DNA of 64,000 nt, from the NCBI GenBank assembly GCA_910584985.1, contig CAJUDJ010000006.1, positions 9,346 to 73,345 on the forward strand, given 5' to 3'. Below are positions 43,026-52,244 of this stretch, piece after piece. Both the position numbers and the translations under genes were made by a program. The DNA is from an uncultured Eubacterium sp. Lineage in GTDB: Bacteria > Bacillota > Clostridia > Oscillospirales > Acutalibacteraceae. Positions within the stretch are counted from its first letter, which is position 1. Each line of letters begins with the position of its first letter. The notes beneath the pieces were generated by a model. The model saw only the letters and a program-made list of their open reading frames with translations, did no database searches and was not told where the DNA came from.

Positions 43026-44066
43026 TTAAAATAATTTTGTAATATCGGAAAAGGTAACAAAAAACATAAGCGCAATCAGCAGAACAAGGCCAACCGCATT
43101 GATAATATATTCCCATTTTGTGGGAAGTTTTTTTCTTGTAATCCCCTCCCCAATCAACAAAAACATACGCCAGCCGTCAAGTGCAGGAATGGGAAAAAGA
43201 TTAAAAAGCCCCACATTAATCGTAAACAGTGCCATAATTCTGAACATGGAAATCATATTGACCTTAACAGCAGTTGAAACAGCCGAAACAGCGCCAATAG
43301 GTCCGCTTAAATCAGACAGGCCATATTTTCCCACAATTAAGTCATGCACGGAAATGAAAACCATTCTAGCAAACGATATAAAGTTTCCCGCTGTGGCGGA
43401 AAGAACATTTGTAAAGGTTTTTTCCTTTCCAAGCAGCCAGAAATCCATTTTGATAAAATTATGGCCTTCATATTCCTCCATATCAAACGAAACATTCAGT
43501 TTTACATTTTCACCGCCGCGCTTTACAATCATTTCAACATTTCCGTCAGAAGAGCGTGAAAATCCTGTCTGCACATCTGTGGAAGTAAAAATACGCATGC
43601 CATCTATATTCCTGATTTCATCGCCTGCCTGAAGCCCGCTTTTCACACTTACGGCATCATCCGCAAATCTTGCAACGGTTGTTGTGCCCACAAGGTTCTG
43701 GCTGCATACAATGCAGAGCACAATAATAAAACCGAGAATCAGATTCATCAATGCACCGGCAACAACAACAAAAATTCTTGCACCGACCTTTTTTGAAGAG
43801 AAAGCACCTTTTGCTTTGGATTCCTCATCCTCGCCCTCCATGGCACAGAAGCCGCCTATCGGAAAAAGCCGTATTGAATATTTAGTTTCGCCCTTTCCGA
43901 AGGATAAAATCTTAGGCCCCATTCCGATTGCAAATTCATTCACCTTAACTTTCATTAGCTTTGCGGCAATAAAATGCCCGCCCTCGTGAATAATTATAAT
44001 AAATTCAAAAAACAAAATTGCAATCAATATCGGATAAACCGCATTCCAGACTGATGATAAATTCAC
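43026..44066 (-). CDS. rseP: RIP metalloprotease RseP (site-2 protease family)
   Basis: Intramembrane zinc protease of 346 residues that cleaves transmembrane anti-sigma factors or signal peptides. The first helix carries HEGGH near residue 27, a PDZ domain follows at about 110-190 (VKSGLQAGDEIRNIDGM), and the third zinc ligand is in NLFPIPALDGW near 293. The usual LDGG is LDGW here. It lies 28 bases after dxr and 15 before ispG, as in the usual dxr-rseP-ispG string. Confidence 0.95.
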   Translation of the reverse strand: MNLSSVWNAVYPILIAILFFEFIIIIHEGGHFIAAKLMKVKVNEFAIGMGPKILSFGKGETKYSIRLFPIGGFCAMEGEDEESKAKGAFSSKKVGARIFVVVAGALMNLILGFIIVLCIVCSQNLVGTTTVARFADDAVSVKSGLQAGDEIRNIDGMRIFTSTDVQTGFSRSSDGNVEMIVKRGGENVKLNVSFDMEEYEGHNFIKMDFWLLGKEKTFTNVLSATAGNFISFARMVFISVHDLIVGKYGLSDLSGPIGAVSAVSTAVKVNMISMFRIMALFTINVGLFNLFPIPALDGWRMFLLIGEGITRKKLPTKWEYIINAVGLVLLIALMFFVTFSDITKLF

Positions 44067-44094
44067 TTAACCGCCTCTTAACTACATAAAATTT

Positions 44095-45246
44095 TTAAAG
44101 CTGATTTACAGCTTCAGTAACATATACCCTTGCTTCCCTGTCTGTTTCCAGAACATCTGCAAGAGTAAAATCCTTTTTATCAGGTGCATTTCGCATTGCT
44201 TTATCATTAAGATATGCAATATCTGTAAATTTAATTTTACCTTCAAGAAAAAGTTTAACGCTTTCTTCATTTGCACCATTTGCAGCAGCAGGATGAAGCC
44301 CGCCCAGTTCAATAGCATTTCTGCAAACATCAATACATTTAAATGTATTATAATCCGGTTCAAAAAATGTAAGCTTTCCGTAATCAGAAAGAGAAAGCGG
44401 TGCAACGGGGCTTTCATGCCTTTCGGGATAGGTAAGCGCATACTGAATCGGAATGCGCATATCCGGCACACCAAGCTGCGCAATCATAGAATTATCCTGA
44501 TAAACAATAGCCGAATGCACAACCGATTCCCTGTGCACAACAATTTCAATGTCCTCATTCGGCATATCAAACAGCCACTTTGCCTCTATAAATTCAAGGC
44601 CCTTATTCATCATAGTAGCCGAATCTATCGTAATTTTCTGCCCCATATCCCAGTTGGGATGCTTAAGGGCATCCTTCGCAGTAACCGTTTCCAGTTCATC
44701 AAGTGTTTTGCCGAAAAACGGGCCGCCCGATGCTGTAAGAATAATCTTCTTTACAGCTTCTTTTGACGGTGCACCCTGCATTGCCTGAAAAATAGCGGAA
44801 TGCTCACTGTCCACCGGCAGAATGGAAACGCCGTATTCCTTTGCAAGATTCATAACCAGATGGCCGCCTGCCACAAGCGTTTCCTTATTGGCTAACGCAA
44901 TGGTTTTTTTCGCTTTAATCGCTTCAAGCGTGGGCTGAAGCCCAATCATACCCACAACGGAATTGAGCACGGTGTCGGCGTCTTCATAAACTGCGCATTC
45001 CATCAATCCGTCCATCCCGGAAACAACTCTTGCATTTATATCCGAAATTCTGGTTTTCAGATCCGCAGCAGCTTTTTCATTCATCATACAAACAAGTGCA
45101 GGCTTGAATTCACGAACCTGCTTTTCCATTAATGCAACATTTGAATTTGCAGTAAGGCACTGCACCTTATAGCCATGCATACGACATACATCCAGTGTTT
45201 GTGTGCCGATTGAGCCTGTTGAACCCAAAACAGAAATATTTTTCAT
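44095..45246 (-). CDS. dxr: 1-deoxy-D-xylulose 5-phosphate reductoisomerase
   Basis: Second MEP-pathway enzyme, NADPH- and metal-dependent, 383 residues. Cofactor motif GSTGSIGTQTLDV at residues 6-18; catalytic-domain motifs LPVDSEHSAIFQ, LTASGGPF and ATMMNKGLEFIEAKWLF. It is 12 bases after cdsA. Confidence 0.97.
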   Translation of the reverse strand: MKNISVLGSTGSIGTQTLDVCRMHGYKVQCLTANSNVALMEKQVREFKPALVCMMNEKAAADLKTRISDINARVVSGMDGLMECAVYEDADTVLNSVVGMIGLQPTLEAIKAKKTIALANKETLVAGGHLVMNLAKEYGVSILPVDSEHSAIFQAMQGAPSKEAVKKIILTASGGPFFGKTLDELETVTAKDALKHPNWDMGQKITIDSATMMNKGLEFIEAKWLFDMPNEDIEIVVHRESVVHSAIVYQDNSMIAQLGVPDMRIPIQYALTYPERHESPVAPLSLSDYGKLTFFEPDYNTFKCIDVCRNAIELGGLHPAAANGANEESVKLFLEGKIKFTDIAYLNDKAMRNAPDKKDFTLADVLETDREARVYVTEAVNQL

Positions 45247-45258
45247 TTAAACCACCTC

Positions 45259-46125
45259 TTATGCAAAAGCAACCAATGCCACGGCATAGGTAAGCGGAAT
45301 TGTAAAAAGGGAAGAATCAAATCTGTCCATAACACCGCCGTGGCCGGGGAATATCTTTCCGAAATCCTTGACGCCGAAGTTTCTTTTCAGAACAGATGCG
45401 CTTAAATCGCCCATCATGCCCATAAAAGAAATCGGCACACAGCAGACAAGAAGAATAACCATTGTGCTTAATTCCAGCTTTGTATCTGCAAAAGCATTAT
45501 AAAGTGCGATTGCCGCCCCGTTCAGAATCATGGAAAACAGAATGCCGCACACAGCACCCTCTATTGTTTTTTTCGGGCTGATATTCGGGCTCATTTTATG
45601 CTTGCCGAATGCCATGCCGCCAAGCTGGGCACCGCTGTCCGTTCCAAGAGCACAAATTAATCCGAAGAAAATCAGATAAATACCAAACTGCTCGTTAACA
45701 AACATATCACGAAGTCTTACGAAAACAGAGAAGCCGTACGGCACAAGCACACTTGCAAAAACAGCGATTGCAACATCCTCAAATTTCGTGTGGGAATACC
45801 CTTTGAGCATGGCAAGCAGAAATGCAAGCACAAGCACAATAATATAAACCACTTGCGGAACGCTGTTTATCACATTGCTCCACGGCTCGGTATCCACAAA
45901 CGGAAGCAAAACCTTTGCACTCGCAAAGAATGGAACAGCTGCCGCAAAAGCCGTGCCTGTTATAACGATAAATTTATTTTTAACATTTGCACATTTCATG
46001 ATTTCATTTGCCGCCACTGCCGATAAAAATGCAATCACAGCCACAAAAAGCGGCGTGTTAATCTGCCACACAACAAGGGCAAGCACTGCCAGCAGAACAA
46101 CAGCTGTAATAATTCTTTTTTTCAT
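45259..46125 (-). CDS. cdsA: Phosphatidate cytidylyltransferase CdsA
   Basis: Integral membrane enzyme of 288 residues forming CDP-diacylglycerol for phospholipid synthesis. Several hydrophobic helices are followed by the family signature GTDSGAQLGGMAFGKHKM and SPKKTIEGAVCG, and GHGGVMDRFDS near the end. I start it at 46125, right after GGAGGATAACGTT; the open frame reaches 46194 but would overlap the uppS end. Confidence 0.95.
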   Translation of the reverse strand: MKKRIITAVVLLAVLALVVWQINTPLFVAVIAFLSAVAANEIMKCANVKNKFIVITGTAFAAAVPFFASAKVLLPFVDTEPWSNVINSVPQVVYIIVLVLAFLLAMLKGYSHTKFEDVAIAVFASVLVPYGFSVFVRLRDMFVNEQFGIYLIFFGLICALGTDSGAQLGGMAFGKHKMSPNISPKKTIEGAVCGILFSMILNGAAIALYNAFADTKLELSTMVILLVCCVPISFMGMMGDLSASVLKRNFGVKDFGKIFPGHGGVMDRFDSSLFTIPLTYAVALVAFA

Positions 46126-46144
46126 AACGTTATCCTCCGATTGA

Positions 46145-46861
46145 TTATCCGCCGAAACGGCGGTTTCTGTTTTCAAATTCGTGCAGTGCTTCATGCAGAT
46201 CCTTTATATCAAAATCAGGCCAGAGCACATCGCTGTACCAGAATTCACTGTAAGCCGCCTGCCATAAAAGGAAATTGGAAAGCCGTTCCTCTCCGCTCGG
46301 TCTTATAATAAGATCACAATCCGGCATTGTATATAAATGACTGCTTATATCCTGTTCGGTTATCTCTGTTTTTCCTTTTGCAATCAGCTTATTAACAGCA
46401 GAAACAATTTCCTGTCTGCCACCGTAATTTATGGCAAGATTAACAAGCGTTCCTTTTCGCTGTGCAGTTTCAAATTCCGCTTCATCCATAAGCTTCAGAA
46501 GCTCCGGATGAATCCCCTCTCGCTCTCCTGCAAATCGGATGCGCAGATCGCCGCTGTCCGTAAGCCTTTCCTTTGCATCAATCAGAAAATCATAGAAAAG
46601 GCGCATTAAAGTATTTACTTCTTCCTTGGGGCGTTTCCAGTTTTCCGTTGAAAATGCATAAAAGGTTACTTCTTTTATTCCGAGCCTGCCGCATTCCTTG
46701 CAGATTTTTTCAAAAACATCTGCGCCTGCTTTGTGGCCGGCTGTCCGGGGCAGACCTCTTTTTTTAGCCCATCTGCCGTTGCCGTCCATTATAATTCCGA
46801 TATGCTCAGGCAGAATTTTAAAGCCTTCCTCTGCCATTCCTCTTTTCTTAAATAAAGCCAT
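46145..46861 (-). CDS. uppS: Isoprenyl transferase (undecaprenyl diphosphate synthase)
   Basis: cis-Prenyltransferase of 238 residues making the C55 lipid carrier of cell-wall synthesis. Signature GIIMDGNGRWAKKRGLPRTAGH near residue 20 and the C-terminal LIIRPSGEERLSNFLLWQ and FWYSDVLWPDF. I use the ATG at 46861, preceded by AAGGAG; an upstream in-frame ATG at 46912 has no better site. It follows frr by 63 bases. Confidence 0.96.
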   Translation of the reverse strand: MALFKKRGMAEEGFKILPEHIGIIMDGNGRWAKKRGLPRTAGHKAGADVFEKICKECGRLGIKEVTFYAFSTENWKRPKEEVNTLMRLFYDFLIDAKERLTDSGDLRIRFAGEREGIHPELLKLMDEAEFETAQRKGTLVNLAINYGGRQEIVSAVNKLIAKGKTEITEQDISSHLYTMPDCDLIIRPSGEERLSNFLLWQAAYSEFWYSDVLWPDFDIKDLHEALHEFENRNRRFGG

Positions 46862-46924
46862 AGTGTTACTCCTTAATAACGAGAGAACGGCGGAGGTAAT
46901 TTCCCCCGCCAATTAATATTCGGA

Positions 46925-47479
46925 TTAAATAGAAAGAATTTCCTGTTCCTTGTTCTTTTCCATATCCTCAGTCTGCTTAATATAGCTGTCTGTAATATCC
47001 TGAAGTTTCTTTTCTCCGTCCTTCTGATCATCTTCAGTGATTTCGTTGCCTTTTTTAAGCTTTTTTAAATCATCCATAGCATCACGGCGAACATTTCTGA
47101 TTGCAACCTTGGCTTCTTCGCCGCGCTTTGAAATATCCTTAACAAGCTCCCTGCGGCGTTCCTCGGTAAGCGGCGGGAAGGAAAGACGGATCACCTTGCC
47201 GTCATTATTCGGATTGATTCCGATATCCGAAGTGTTGATTGCCTTTTCGATTTCCTTTAATGTACTTGCATCCCACGGCTGTATCATAAGCGTTCTCGGT
47301 TCGGGCACACTGATTGCCGCCATTTGATTTACAGGTGTTGCACAGCCGTAATAATCCACCATTACCTTATCCAGAATGGCAGGATTTGCTCTTCCGGCAC
47401 GAACTGCCTTGTAATCCCTATTCAGTGCATCAAGGCATTTTTCCATTTTCTCTTTTGTTTTTGCAAATAAAGCTTCCAT
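46925..47479 (-). CDS. frr: Ribosome recycling factor
   Basis: RRF, 184 residues, which with EF-G splits post-termination ribosomes. Typical pattern: LDALNRDYKAVRAGRANPAILDK, then QPWDASTLKEIEKAI and RLSFPPLTEERRRELVK. The start at 47479 follows AGAGGTAATTACA; the upstream frame extension lies in pyrH. It is 14 bases after pyrH. Confidence 0.97.
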   Translation of the reverse strand: MEALFAKTKEKMEKCLDALNRDYKAVRAGRANPAILDKVMVDYYGCATPVNQMAAISVPEPRTLMIQPWDASTLKEIEKAINTSDIGINPNNDGKVIRLSFPPLTEERRRELVKDISKRGEEAKVAIRNVRRDAMDDLKKLKKGNEITEDDQKDGEKKLQDITDSYIKQTEDMEKNKEQEILSI

Positions 47480-47493
47480 TGTAATTACCTCTC

Positions 47494-48204
47494 TTAACTG
47501 TTCTGCACCAAAGTGCCTATTGTTTCGCCGCAAACGGCTTTGCATATATTGTCAGGATTATCCAGATTAAACACAAGGATAGACATATCATTGTCCTTGC
47601 AGAGTGAAAATGCCGTGGAATCCATAACCTTTAAATCACGGTTGATAACCTCTTTAAACGATACGGTGTCATACTTAACGGCATCATCAAATTTATTCGG
47701 ATCTTTATCGTAAACACCGTTCACATTGGTTGCCTTGAAAAGAACATCAGCATTGATTTCCACACTGCGCAGCGCCGCAGCCGTATCCGTTGAAAAGAAG
47801 GGTGATCCCGTGCCGCAGCCGAAAATAACAATTCTTCCCTTTTCAAAGTGTCGGATTGCCTTGTTTCGGATATAAGGCTCTGCAATCTGGCGCATTTCAA
47901 TCGCCGTCTGCACTCTGACATCGGCGCCGAGCTGTTCAAGCGCATCGCAAAGTGCCAGAGAGTTCATGGCCGTAGCAAGCATTCCGATATGATCTGCCCT
48001 TGTTCTGTCCATTCCCTCGCTTGTTCTGCCGCGCCAGAAATTACCGCCGCCCACAACAATGCCGACCTCAACACCCATATCGGCAACCTTTTTAACGGAT
48101 CTGCAAATGGTAACAACCGTATCATTATCAATACCTGTTCCCTTTTCGCCTGCCAGAACCTCGCCCGAAAGCTTAAGCAGAATTCGTTTATATGCAATAC
48201 TCAT
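47494..48204 (-). CDS. pyrH: UMP kinase
   Basis: Hexameric bacterial UMP kinase, 236 residues, phosphorylating UMP to UDP. It begins [15 protein letters not shown], with [13 protein letters not shown] and [15 protein letters not shown] characteristic of the family. Start at 48204 after GGAGGT. It is the first gene of the pyrH-frr-uppS-cdsA-dxr-rseP-ispG-polC string; tsf and rpsB, which normally precede it, lie about 6 kb away. Confidence 0.97.
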   Translation of the reverse strand: MSIAYKRILLKLSGEVLAGEKGTGIDNDTVVTICRSVKKVADMGVEVGIVVGGGNFWRGRTSEGMDRTRADHIGMLATAMNSLALCDALEQLGADVRVQTAIEMRQIAEPYIRNKAIRHFEKGRIVIFGCGTGSPFFSTDTAAALRSVEINADVLFKATNVNGVYDKDPNKFDDAVKYDTVSFKEVINRDLKVMDSTAFSLCKDNDMSILVFNLDNPDNICKAVCGETIGTLVQNS

Positions 48205-48259
48205 ATTTTTTACCTCCGTGTGAATGGAATCCATTACACATACTTTCCTATATATCCAT

Positions 48260-48288
48260 ATATTAATATATTTTATAAATAAAGTAAA
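48260..48288 (-). promoter_or_regulatory. Putative pyrH promoter
   Basis: Minus-strand TTTACT (48283-48288), a 17-base spacer and TAATAT (48260-48265). The region is very AT-rich, so chance matches are possible. Confidence 0.45.
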
Positions 48289-48298
48289 TAGTATTCAT

Positions 48299-48327
48299 AA
48301 AAAAAGGCAGTAAATTTACTGCCTTTT
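48299..48327 (-). terminator. Terminator of the GNAT gene at 48326-49084
   Basis: AAAAGGCAGTAAATTTACTGCCTTTT is a perfect palindrome with A/T runs on both sides. On the minus strand the stop codon lies in its first arm and a T tract follows, isolating the pyrH operon from the accessory genes upstream. Confidence 0.88.
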
Positions 48328-49084
48328 AATATTTTATATAATTTAAAAACGAAAACGGCGGTTTAAACAGGCTGTTTTTCCAGGTATGCACCCACGCAGG
48401 AAAATAGCCCGCACGCAATGCGGTTTTCTGGGATGCTAAATTGCTGTTATCCGTAAAATAATACGGTATTAAATCCCTGTTCAGCACTTCAAATGTCAGT
48501 TTATTTACGATAACGGCAGCAATACCCCTGTGCCTGTATTCCGGCAGAACATCCACGCCGATCTGGCACATTTTTTCACTGTCCTTCGTGGCACAGACAA
48601 TTCCGGCAAGCGTCTTATTATCATACGCTGCAGCAGCCAGTATTTCAGGCGTTTTGCTTTCTTCATTATACTGCAAAGCATTTGTTAAGCCTTTATATTT
48701 ATAAAAACTGTGTATCTCTGCCTTTTCAATCAGCCTGTATTCAAATTCGTTATGACCTCCAATTTGCTTAAGGTTATCCAAATCGGGAAGAAAATAAGGA
48801 TAAGAACCCGATAAAAACGGTGCATTCAGCACCTCGCTGCGTGTTTTGCCATTCAATCTTTTTTTTGCAAAATTCAAAACATCCGCAGAGGCATTCACAA
48901 TAATACCGCTGCCCATCGTGATAACTTCACATCTTGGGGTAAGAAACGGAACCTTTCTTCTGCCTTCTAATTTAACGGCTTTTGTAAAAGCAATACCATC
49001 CCTGTTAAAATCATCCGTATTACAGTTGTAATCAACTGCAAGCTGTTTTTTAACCGTATCAAGCATTTCCTGTTTTGTAATCAT
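48326..49084 (-). CDS. GNAT-family N-acetyltransferase (two-part)
   Basis: Predicted 252-residue acetyltransferase. The C-terminal half carries the acetyl-CoA-binding motif GVDVLPEYRHRGIAAVIVNKL near residue 180, and the N-terminal 120 residues form a separate region common in two-domain GNAT proteins of Firmicutes. No substrate can be named. It is the last gene of the accessory block that separates pyrH from tsf. Confidence 0.8.
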   Translation of the reverse strand: MITKQEMLDTVKKQLAVDYNCNTDDFNRDGIAFTKAVKLEGRRKVPFLTPRCEVITMGSGIIVNASADVLNFAKKRLNGKTRSEVLNAPFLSGSYPYFLPDLDNLKQIGGHNEFEYRLIEKAEIHSFYKYKGLTNALQYNEESKTPEILAAAAYDNKTLAGIVCATKDSEKMCQIGVDVLPEYRHRGIAAVIVNKLTFEVLNRDLIPYYFTDNSNLASQKTALRAGYFPAWVHTWKNSLFKPPFSFLNYIKY

Positions 49085-49101
49085 ATTTTCCTCACATTAA
49101 A

Positions 49102-49548
49102 TCAATAAATATATCTGTTCCACTCGCCGTTTTCTTTTATGCTCATAAATTCGTTTAAGCTGTCGTCATCAAAAATTCTGAACATATCGTCAAATCCGTC
49201 TGCCAGCTTATATTGATTCAGTTCTTCTTTCTTTATCCAGAAAACCTTTCCCTCGTCTGAGGAGCGAAGTTTTCCGCTAAATTCGTTTGTTTTGTAAAAC
49301 AAAACGATATATCTGCACCGTTTTTTCCACTTCCAGTGCTTGATTCCGCACAGCCTCGGATGTTTAATATCCAGTCCGGTTTCTTCCTTAATTTCTCTGA
49401 CAACAGAATCGTTAAAGCTTTCATCAGGTTCAATATGTCCGCCCGGAAAGGTTACACCACCCCAATCAGTACCGATTTTGTCCTGCACTAAAATATTGCC
49501 GTTATCATCATAAATCATACACATATTTGTGAGTGTTACTTTTTCCAT
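49102..49548 (-). CDS. Nudix hydrolase (MutT-like)
   Basis: Predicted 148-residue pyrophosphohydrolase. The complete Nudix box GX5EX7REUXEEXGU is visible (GHIEPDESFNDSVVREIKEE then TGL, about residues 37-59). The fold resembles 8-oxo-dGTP-type diphosphatases, but the substrate is open. It lies 17 bases before the GNAT gene. Confidence 0.9.
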   Translation of the reverse strand: MEKVTLTNMCMIYDDNGNILVQDKIGTDWGGVTFPGGHIEPDESFNDSVVREIKEETGLDIKHPRLCGIKHWKWKKRCRYIVLFYKTNEFSGKLRSSDEGKVFWIKKEELNQYKLADGFDDMFRIFDDDSLNEFMSIKENGEWNRYIY

Positions 49549-49572
49549 ATATTCTCCTCTTAATTGTCTGAT

Positions 49573-50040
49573 TCATCGCACAAAAACGAAATAGACCGTT
49601 AAAACAGCAATACCAATTAAAGCCGAAACGGTTCCAACAATGAATGGCATACGAAAAGACGATGCCGAATGAATCAGTGCATTTTCAGGCTCATCCTCAT
49701 ATACACGAACCTCCACACTGTCGCCGATTTTATATTTGGTATTCGGAACAATGCTAATATTTTTTGTATAATAAATTCTCGGCATCGTTTCATCAATTTT
49801 GCTGTTTTTACAATATTTCGCAAGGTTAATATTATGGCTGCACCGATAAACCGTGCCGTTATAAAAATATTCAAAAAAGGTTGTAAAGCCCTTATATCCT
49901 TTTCTGTCCGTATGCTGCTCAAAAGCAACAATTTTACCGGGTACGATTGTGTAGTTTTTCCTCTCATCCCTGAAATAGGTATAAACTGCATACAGCCCAA
50001 AGGCTAAAAAGGTAAGCCCCGAAAGCAGCATAGGATACAT
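49573..50040 (-). CDS. DUF3592-like membrane protein
   Basis: Predicted 155-residue protein with an N-terminal helix (about 3-22), a soluble beta-rich loop of about 100 residues (IVPGKIVAFEQH, FEYFYNGTVYRCSHN, KIGDSVEVRVYEDEPENA) and a C-terminal helix (about 132-153). This layout and the repeated small beta domain resemble DUF3592 proteins. Function unknown. Confidence 0.7.
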   Translation of the reverse strand: MYPMLLSGLTFLAFGLYAVYTYFRDERKNYTIVPGKIVAFEQHTDRKGYKGFTTFFEYFYNGTVYRCSHNINLAKYCKNSKIDETMPRIYYTKNISIVPNTKYKIGDSVEVRVYEDEPENALIHSASSFRMPFIVGTVSALIGIAVLTVYFVFVR

Positions 50041-50061
50041 ATAAAAACCCCCTGAAATTAC

Positions 50062-50499
50062 TTACAGCCTTTGAATATAACCTGTTTTTTCAAAACGGTT
50101 ATAGCCGTTTTTCTGATAAAACTTATGTGTACTGCGTTTTTTAGAGCCAGTTAACAGCATTATTTTGTAACAATTATTTTCAACACTAAGCTGCTTTGCA
50201 TAGGCAAGACAGGCAGATGCCAAGCCCTGCTTTCTGTATTTCTTGTCCGTAATAACATTTTCTATTAATGTATAAGGCTGCTGAAAATGTGTTAAATTCG
50301 GCACAATAACACAAACACAGGAGGATACAATTTTTTCATTATCCTCGGCAACGATTATATGATGATTTTTATCGTTTAATATTTCATTAAACAAGGCAAC
50401 ATTTTTCTCATTATACTCCATCGGCTTATTATTATGCAAATGCGTATAAAGTTCACTTAAGCCTGCAAAATCATTTTCATTAATTTCTCGTATAATCAT
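50062..50499 (-). CDS. GNAT-family N-acetyltransferase
   Basis: Predicted 145-residue single-domain acetyltransferase with the GNAT core VITDKKYRKQGLASACLAYA near residue 92 and the C-terminal FYQKNGYNRFEKTGY typical of the fold. It overlaps the MazG-like gene by 4 bases. Confidence 0.87.
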   Translation of the reverse strand: MIIREINENDFAGLSELYTHLHNNKPMEYNEKNVALFNEILNDKNHHIIVAEDNEKIVSSCVCVIVPNLTHFQQPYTLIENVITDKKYRKQGLASACLAYAKQLSVENNCYKIMLLTGSKKRSTHKFYQKNGYNRFEKTGYIQRL

Positions 50500-50804
50500 T
50501 TGTTTTCCTCAAATTCAACAGGCGAATTGTATTTTTTATTATTGATAGCTTCCTTGATTTTTATAACCTTTTCCACATCAATATCATAGCAGTTTGCAAT
50601 AGCAAGTGCATAATAAATTACATCCCATAGTTCTTCATCAACAGTTCCTTTTATACTTTCACCGTCTGCATAAAAGGAGCTTTTACGCATTGCCCTTGAA
50701 AGCTCTCCCACTTCTTCACTGAGCTTCAGAAAATAATCTTTTACCATCTCAGACTTATAATCTTTTGACTTGATATATTCTTGCAAATATTTAATACTTG
50801 TCAA
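50496..50804 (-). CDS. MazG-like nucleotide pyrophosphohydrolase
   Basis: Predicted 102-residue all-helical protein of the MazG/dUTPase-2-like superfamily. LKLSEEVGELSRAM and TVDEELWDVIYYALAIAN supply the E-x2-E and E-x2-D metal-binding pattern. It is distinct from the full-length MazG at 21939. A nucleotide clean-up role is likely. Confidence 0.85.
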   Translation of the reverse strand: MTSIKYLQEYIKSKDYKSEMVKDYFLKLSEEVGELSRAMRKSSFYADGESIKGTVDEELWDVIYYALAIANCYDIDVEKVIKIKEAINNKKYNSPVEFEENK

Positions 50805-50825
50805 CGCTATTTCTCCTTATTCAAT

Positions 50826-51023
50826 TCAATCTTTTTTAATCTCTTTAGCTATCAGCATTCGTTGAGCGAACACAATCAACCTGCTGTGTTTTATCGGCGA
50901 AGCTTTTGCCGCCTGTAAAGCATAAACCCTTTCCTCATAAAATTCAGAAGAAAACCGGCGGATAAACTTTATATTCGTGATGCCGTTGCTTCTTGCACTG
51001 CCGTTTATCAAAGTAATTTTCAT
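50826..51023 (-). pseudogene. Truncated flavodoxin/FMN-reductase-like fragment
   Basis: A 65-codon open frame. The first 13 residues, MKITLINGSARSN, match the start of the intact flavoprotein at 53071-53631 (MKVVLINGSARNN), including a 15-base identical stretch; after that the similarity stops and the tail (FYEERVYALQAAKASPIKH) has no flavodoxin features. The start shares ATGA with the upstream HAD gene, exactly as in the intact pair at 53628. It looks like the remnant of a deleted flavoprotein gene fused to unrelated sequence. Confidence 0.6.
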
Positions 51024-51712
51024 AACCGCTCCTGCATTAAGTGAAAATCAATATCCGAAAGACTATCAACACATAAATCGGCATGTGACGCAAATCCGTT
51101 ATGAACAAGAATGGTTTTCATTCCTGCCTGATTGCCGCCTGCAATATCTGCCGTTACACTATCACCCACCATTATATATTGTTCATTCGGATAGCGTGAT
51201 TTTACATAGGCAAAAATTTCTTTTCTCGGCTTGTCATAACCAATGCAGGCAGAAACAATTATATCATCAAAATATTCTGCGAATCCCAACGCCTTTATTA
51301 CATCCGCCAAATCGGGAAAATTGTTTGACAAAACAACATTTTTATTGCCGCAGGCTATTGATTTTGTCAGCGTTTGCACTGTATCGTCATACACAATATA
51401 GTTTTCGGAATTTTTAATCATTACAGGCACTTTTTTTGCGGCTGTTTCTGCCGTTTCGGCAGGAACACCAAGACTGATGTAATCCTTTGAAATTTTATTT
51501 ATCATAAAATCCCACCATTTGCTGCCTGTCATTTTGCTGTAATCGTTATCGGGTGTATGCCATGTAAAGCCCTTTGCCATACACTTCCTTACGGCCGTAA
51601 ATGAAACCGCTGTATCATTATCGACAGATTTCAATGCGTTATATACCGTATTGCTCCACAAGGAATTGCTGTGCATTAAAGTGCCGTCAAAATCCCAAAA
51701 GATTACAGCCAT
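51020..51712 (-). CDS. HAD-superfamily hydrolase
   Basis: Predicted 230-residue phosphatase of the PGMB/Cof-like group. HAD motif I FWDFDGTL with the nucleophile Asp is at residues 5-12; motif II VVLSNNFPD near 132; motif IV VGDSVTADIAGGNQAG near 188. The substrate is unknown. Its stop overlaps the fragment at 50826 by 4 bases. Confidence 0.88.
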   Translation of the reverse strand: MAVIFWDFDGTLMHSNSLWSNTVYNALKSVDNDTAVSFTAVRKCMAKGFTWHTPDNDYSKMTGSKWWDFMINKISKDYISLGVPAETAETAAKKVPVMIKNSENYIVYDDTVQTLTKSIACGNKNVVLSNNFPDLADVIKALGFAEYFDDIIVSACIGYDKPRKEIFAYVKSRYPNEQYIMVGDSVTADIAGGNQAGMKTILVHNGFASHADLCVDSLSDIDFHLMQERL

Positions 51713-51726
51713 ATTATTTTCCTTTC

Positions 51727-52188
51727 TTATAAACCGACTTCAGAAAGTGCTTCATAAAGCAGATTTTTCATTTTTTCAAGTTCGGCATCATCCGGTTTGT
51801 TATCATCATTCCACATAATATCCTGCGGCAGCCACCAGACAGGTCCTTTCCCGTTATTGCCGTATTCGCCCAAATCACCGTGCTTTCTGGGGAACAGATG
51901 AAAATGCAGATGCGTATCTCCGTTTCCAAGGCATTCATAATTCATTTTTTCGGCATGAAAGGCTTTTGCAGCAGCTTTGGAAACAAGCACCATTTCTTTT
52001 AAATAATCTGCCTGAAAATCAGGCGCAAGCTCATACAATTCTGCCGCGTGCTGCCGGCTCATAAAGATTGTATAACCGTAAAAATGCTGATTCCAACCAA
52101 GCACAACAATACCTGTTTTTGTTGCTTTAACAAAATACGGATTTTCACCGTTCAGCGACTTGTTAATTGTATTGCAAATATCACACAT
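51727..52188 (-). CDS. HIT-family nucleotide-binding protein
   Basis: Predicted 153-residue histidine-triad protein with HLHFHLFPR near residue 100, the HxHxHxx signature. The protein begins CDICNTINKS, a zinc-type N-terminus. HIT proteins hydrolyse nucleoside phosphoramidates or dinucleoside polyphosphates. I use the ATG at 52188 after GCGAGGA. It is upstream of the HAD gene by 14 bases. Confidence 0.9.
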   Translation of the reverse strand: MCDICNTINKSLNGENPYFVKATKTGIVVLGWNQHFYGYTIFMSRQHAAELYELAPDFQADYLKEMVLVSKAAAKAFHAEKMNYECLGNGDTHLHFHLFPRKHGDLGEYGNNGKGPVWWLPQDIMWNDDNKPDDAELEKMKNLLYEALSEVGL

Positions 52189-52244
52189 TATTTTTCCTCG
52201 CAAAATCTGTTGCTTTCAGTAGTTGCTTATTAAGCAGAACAATT

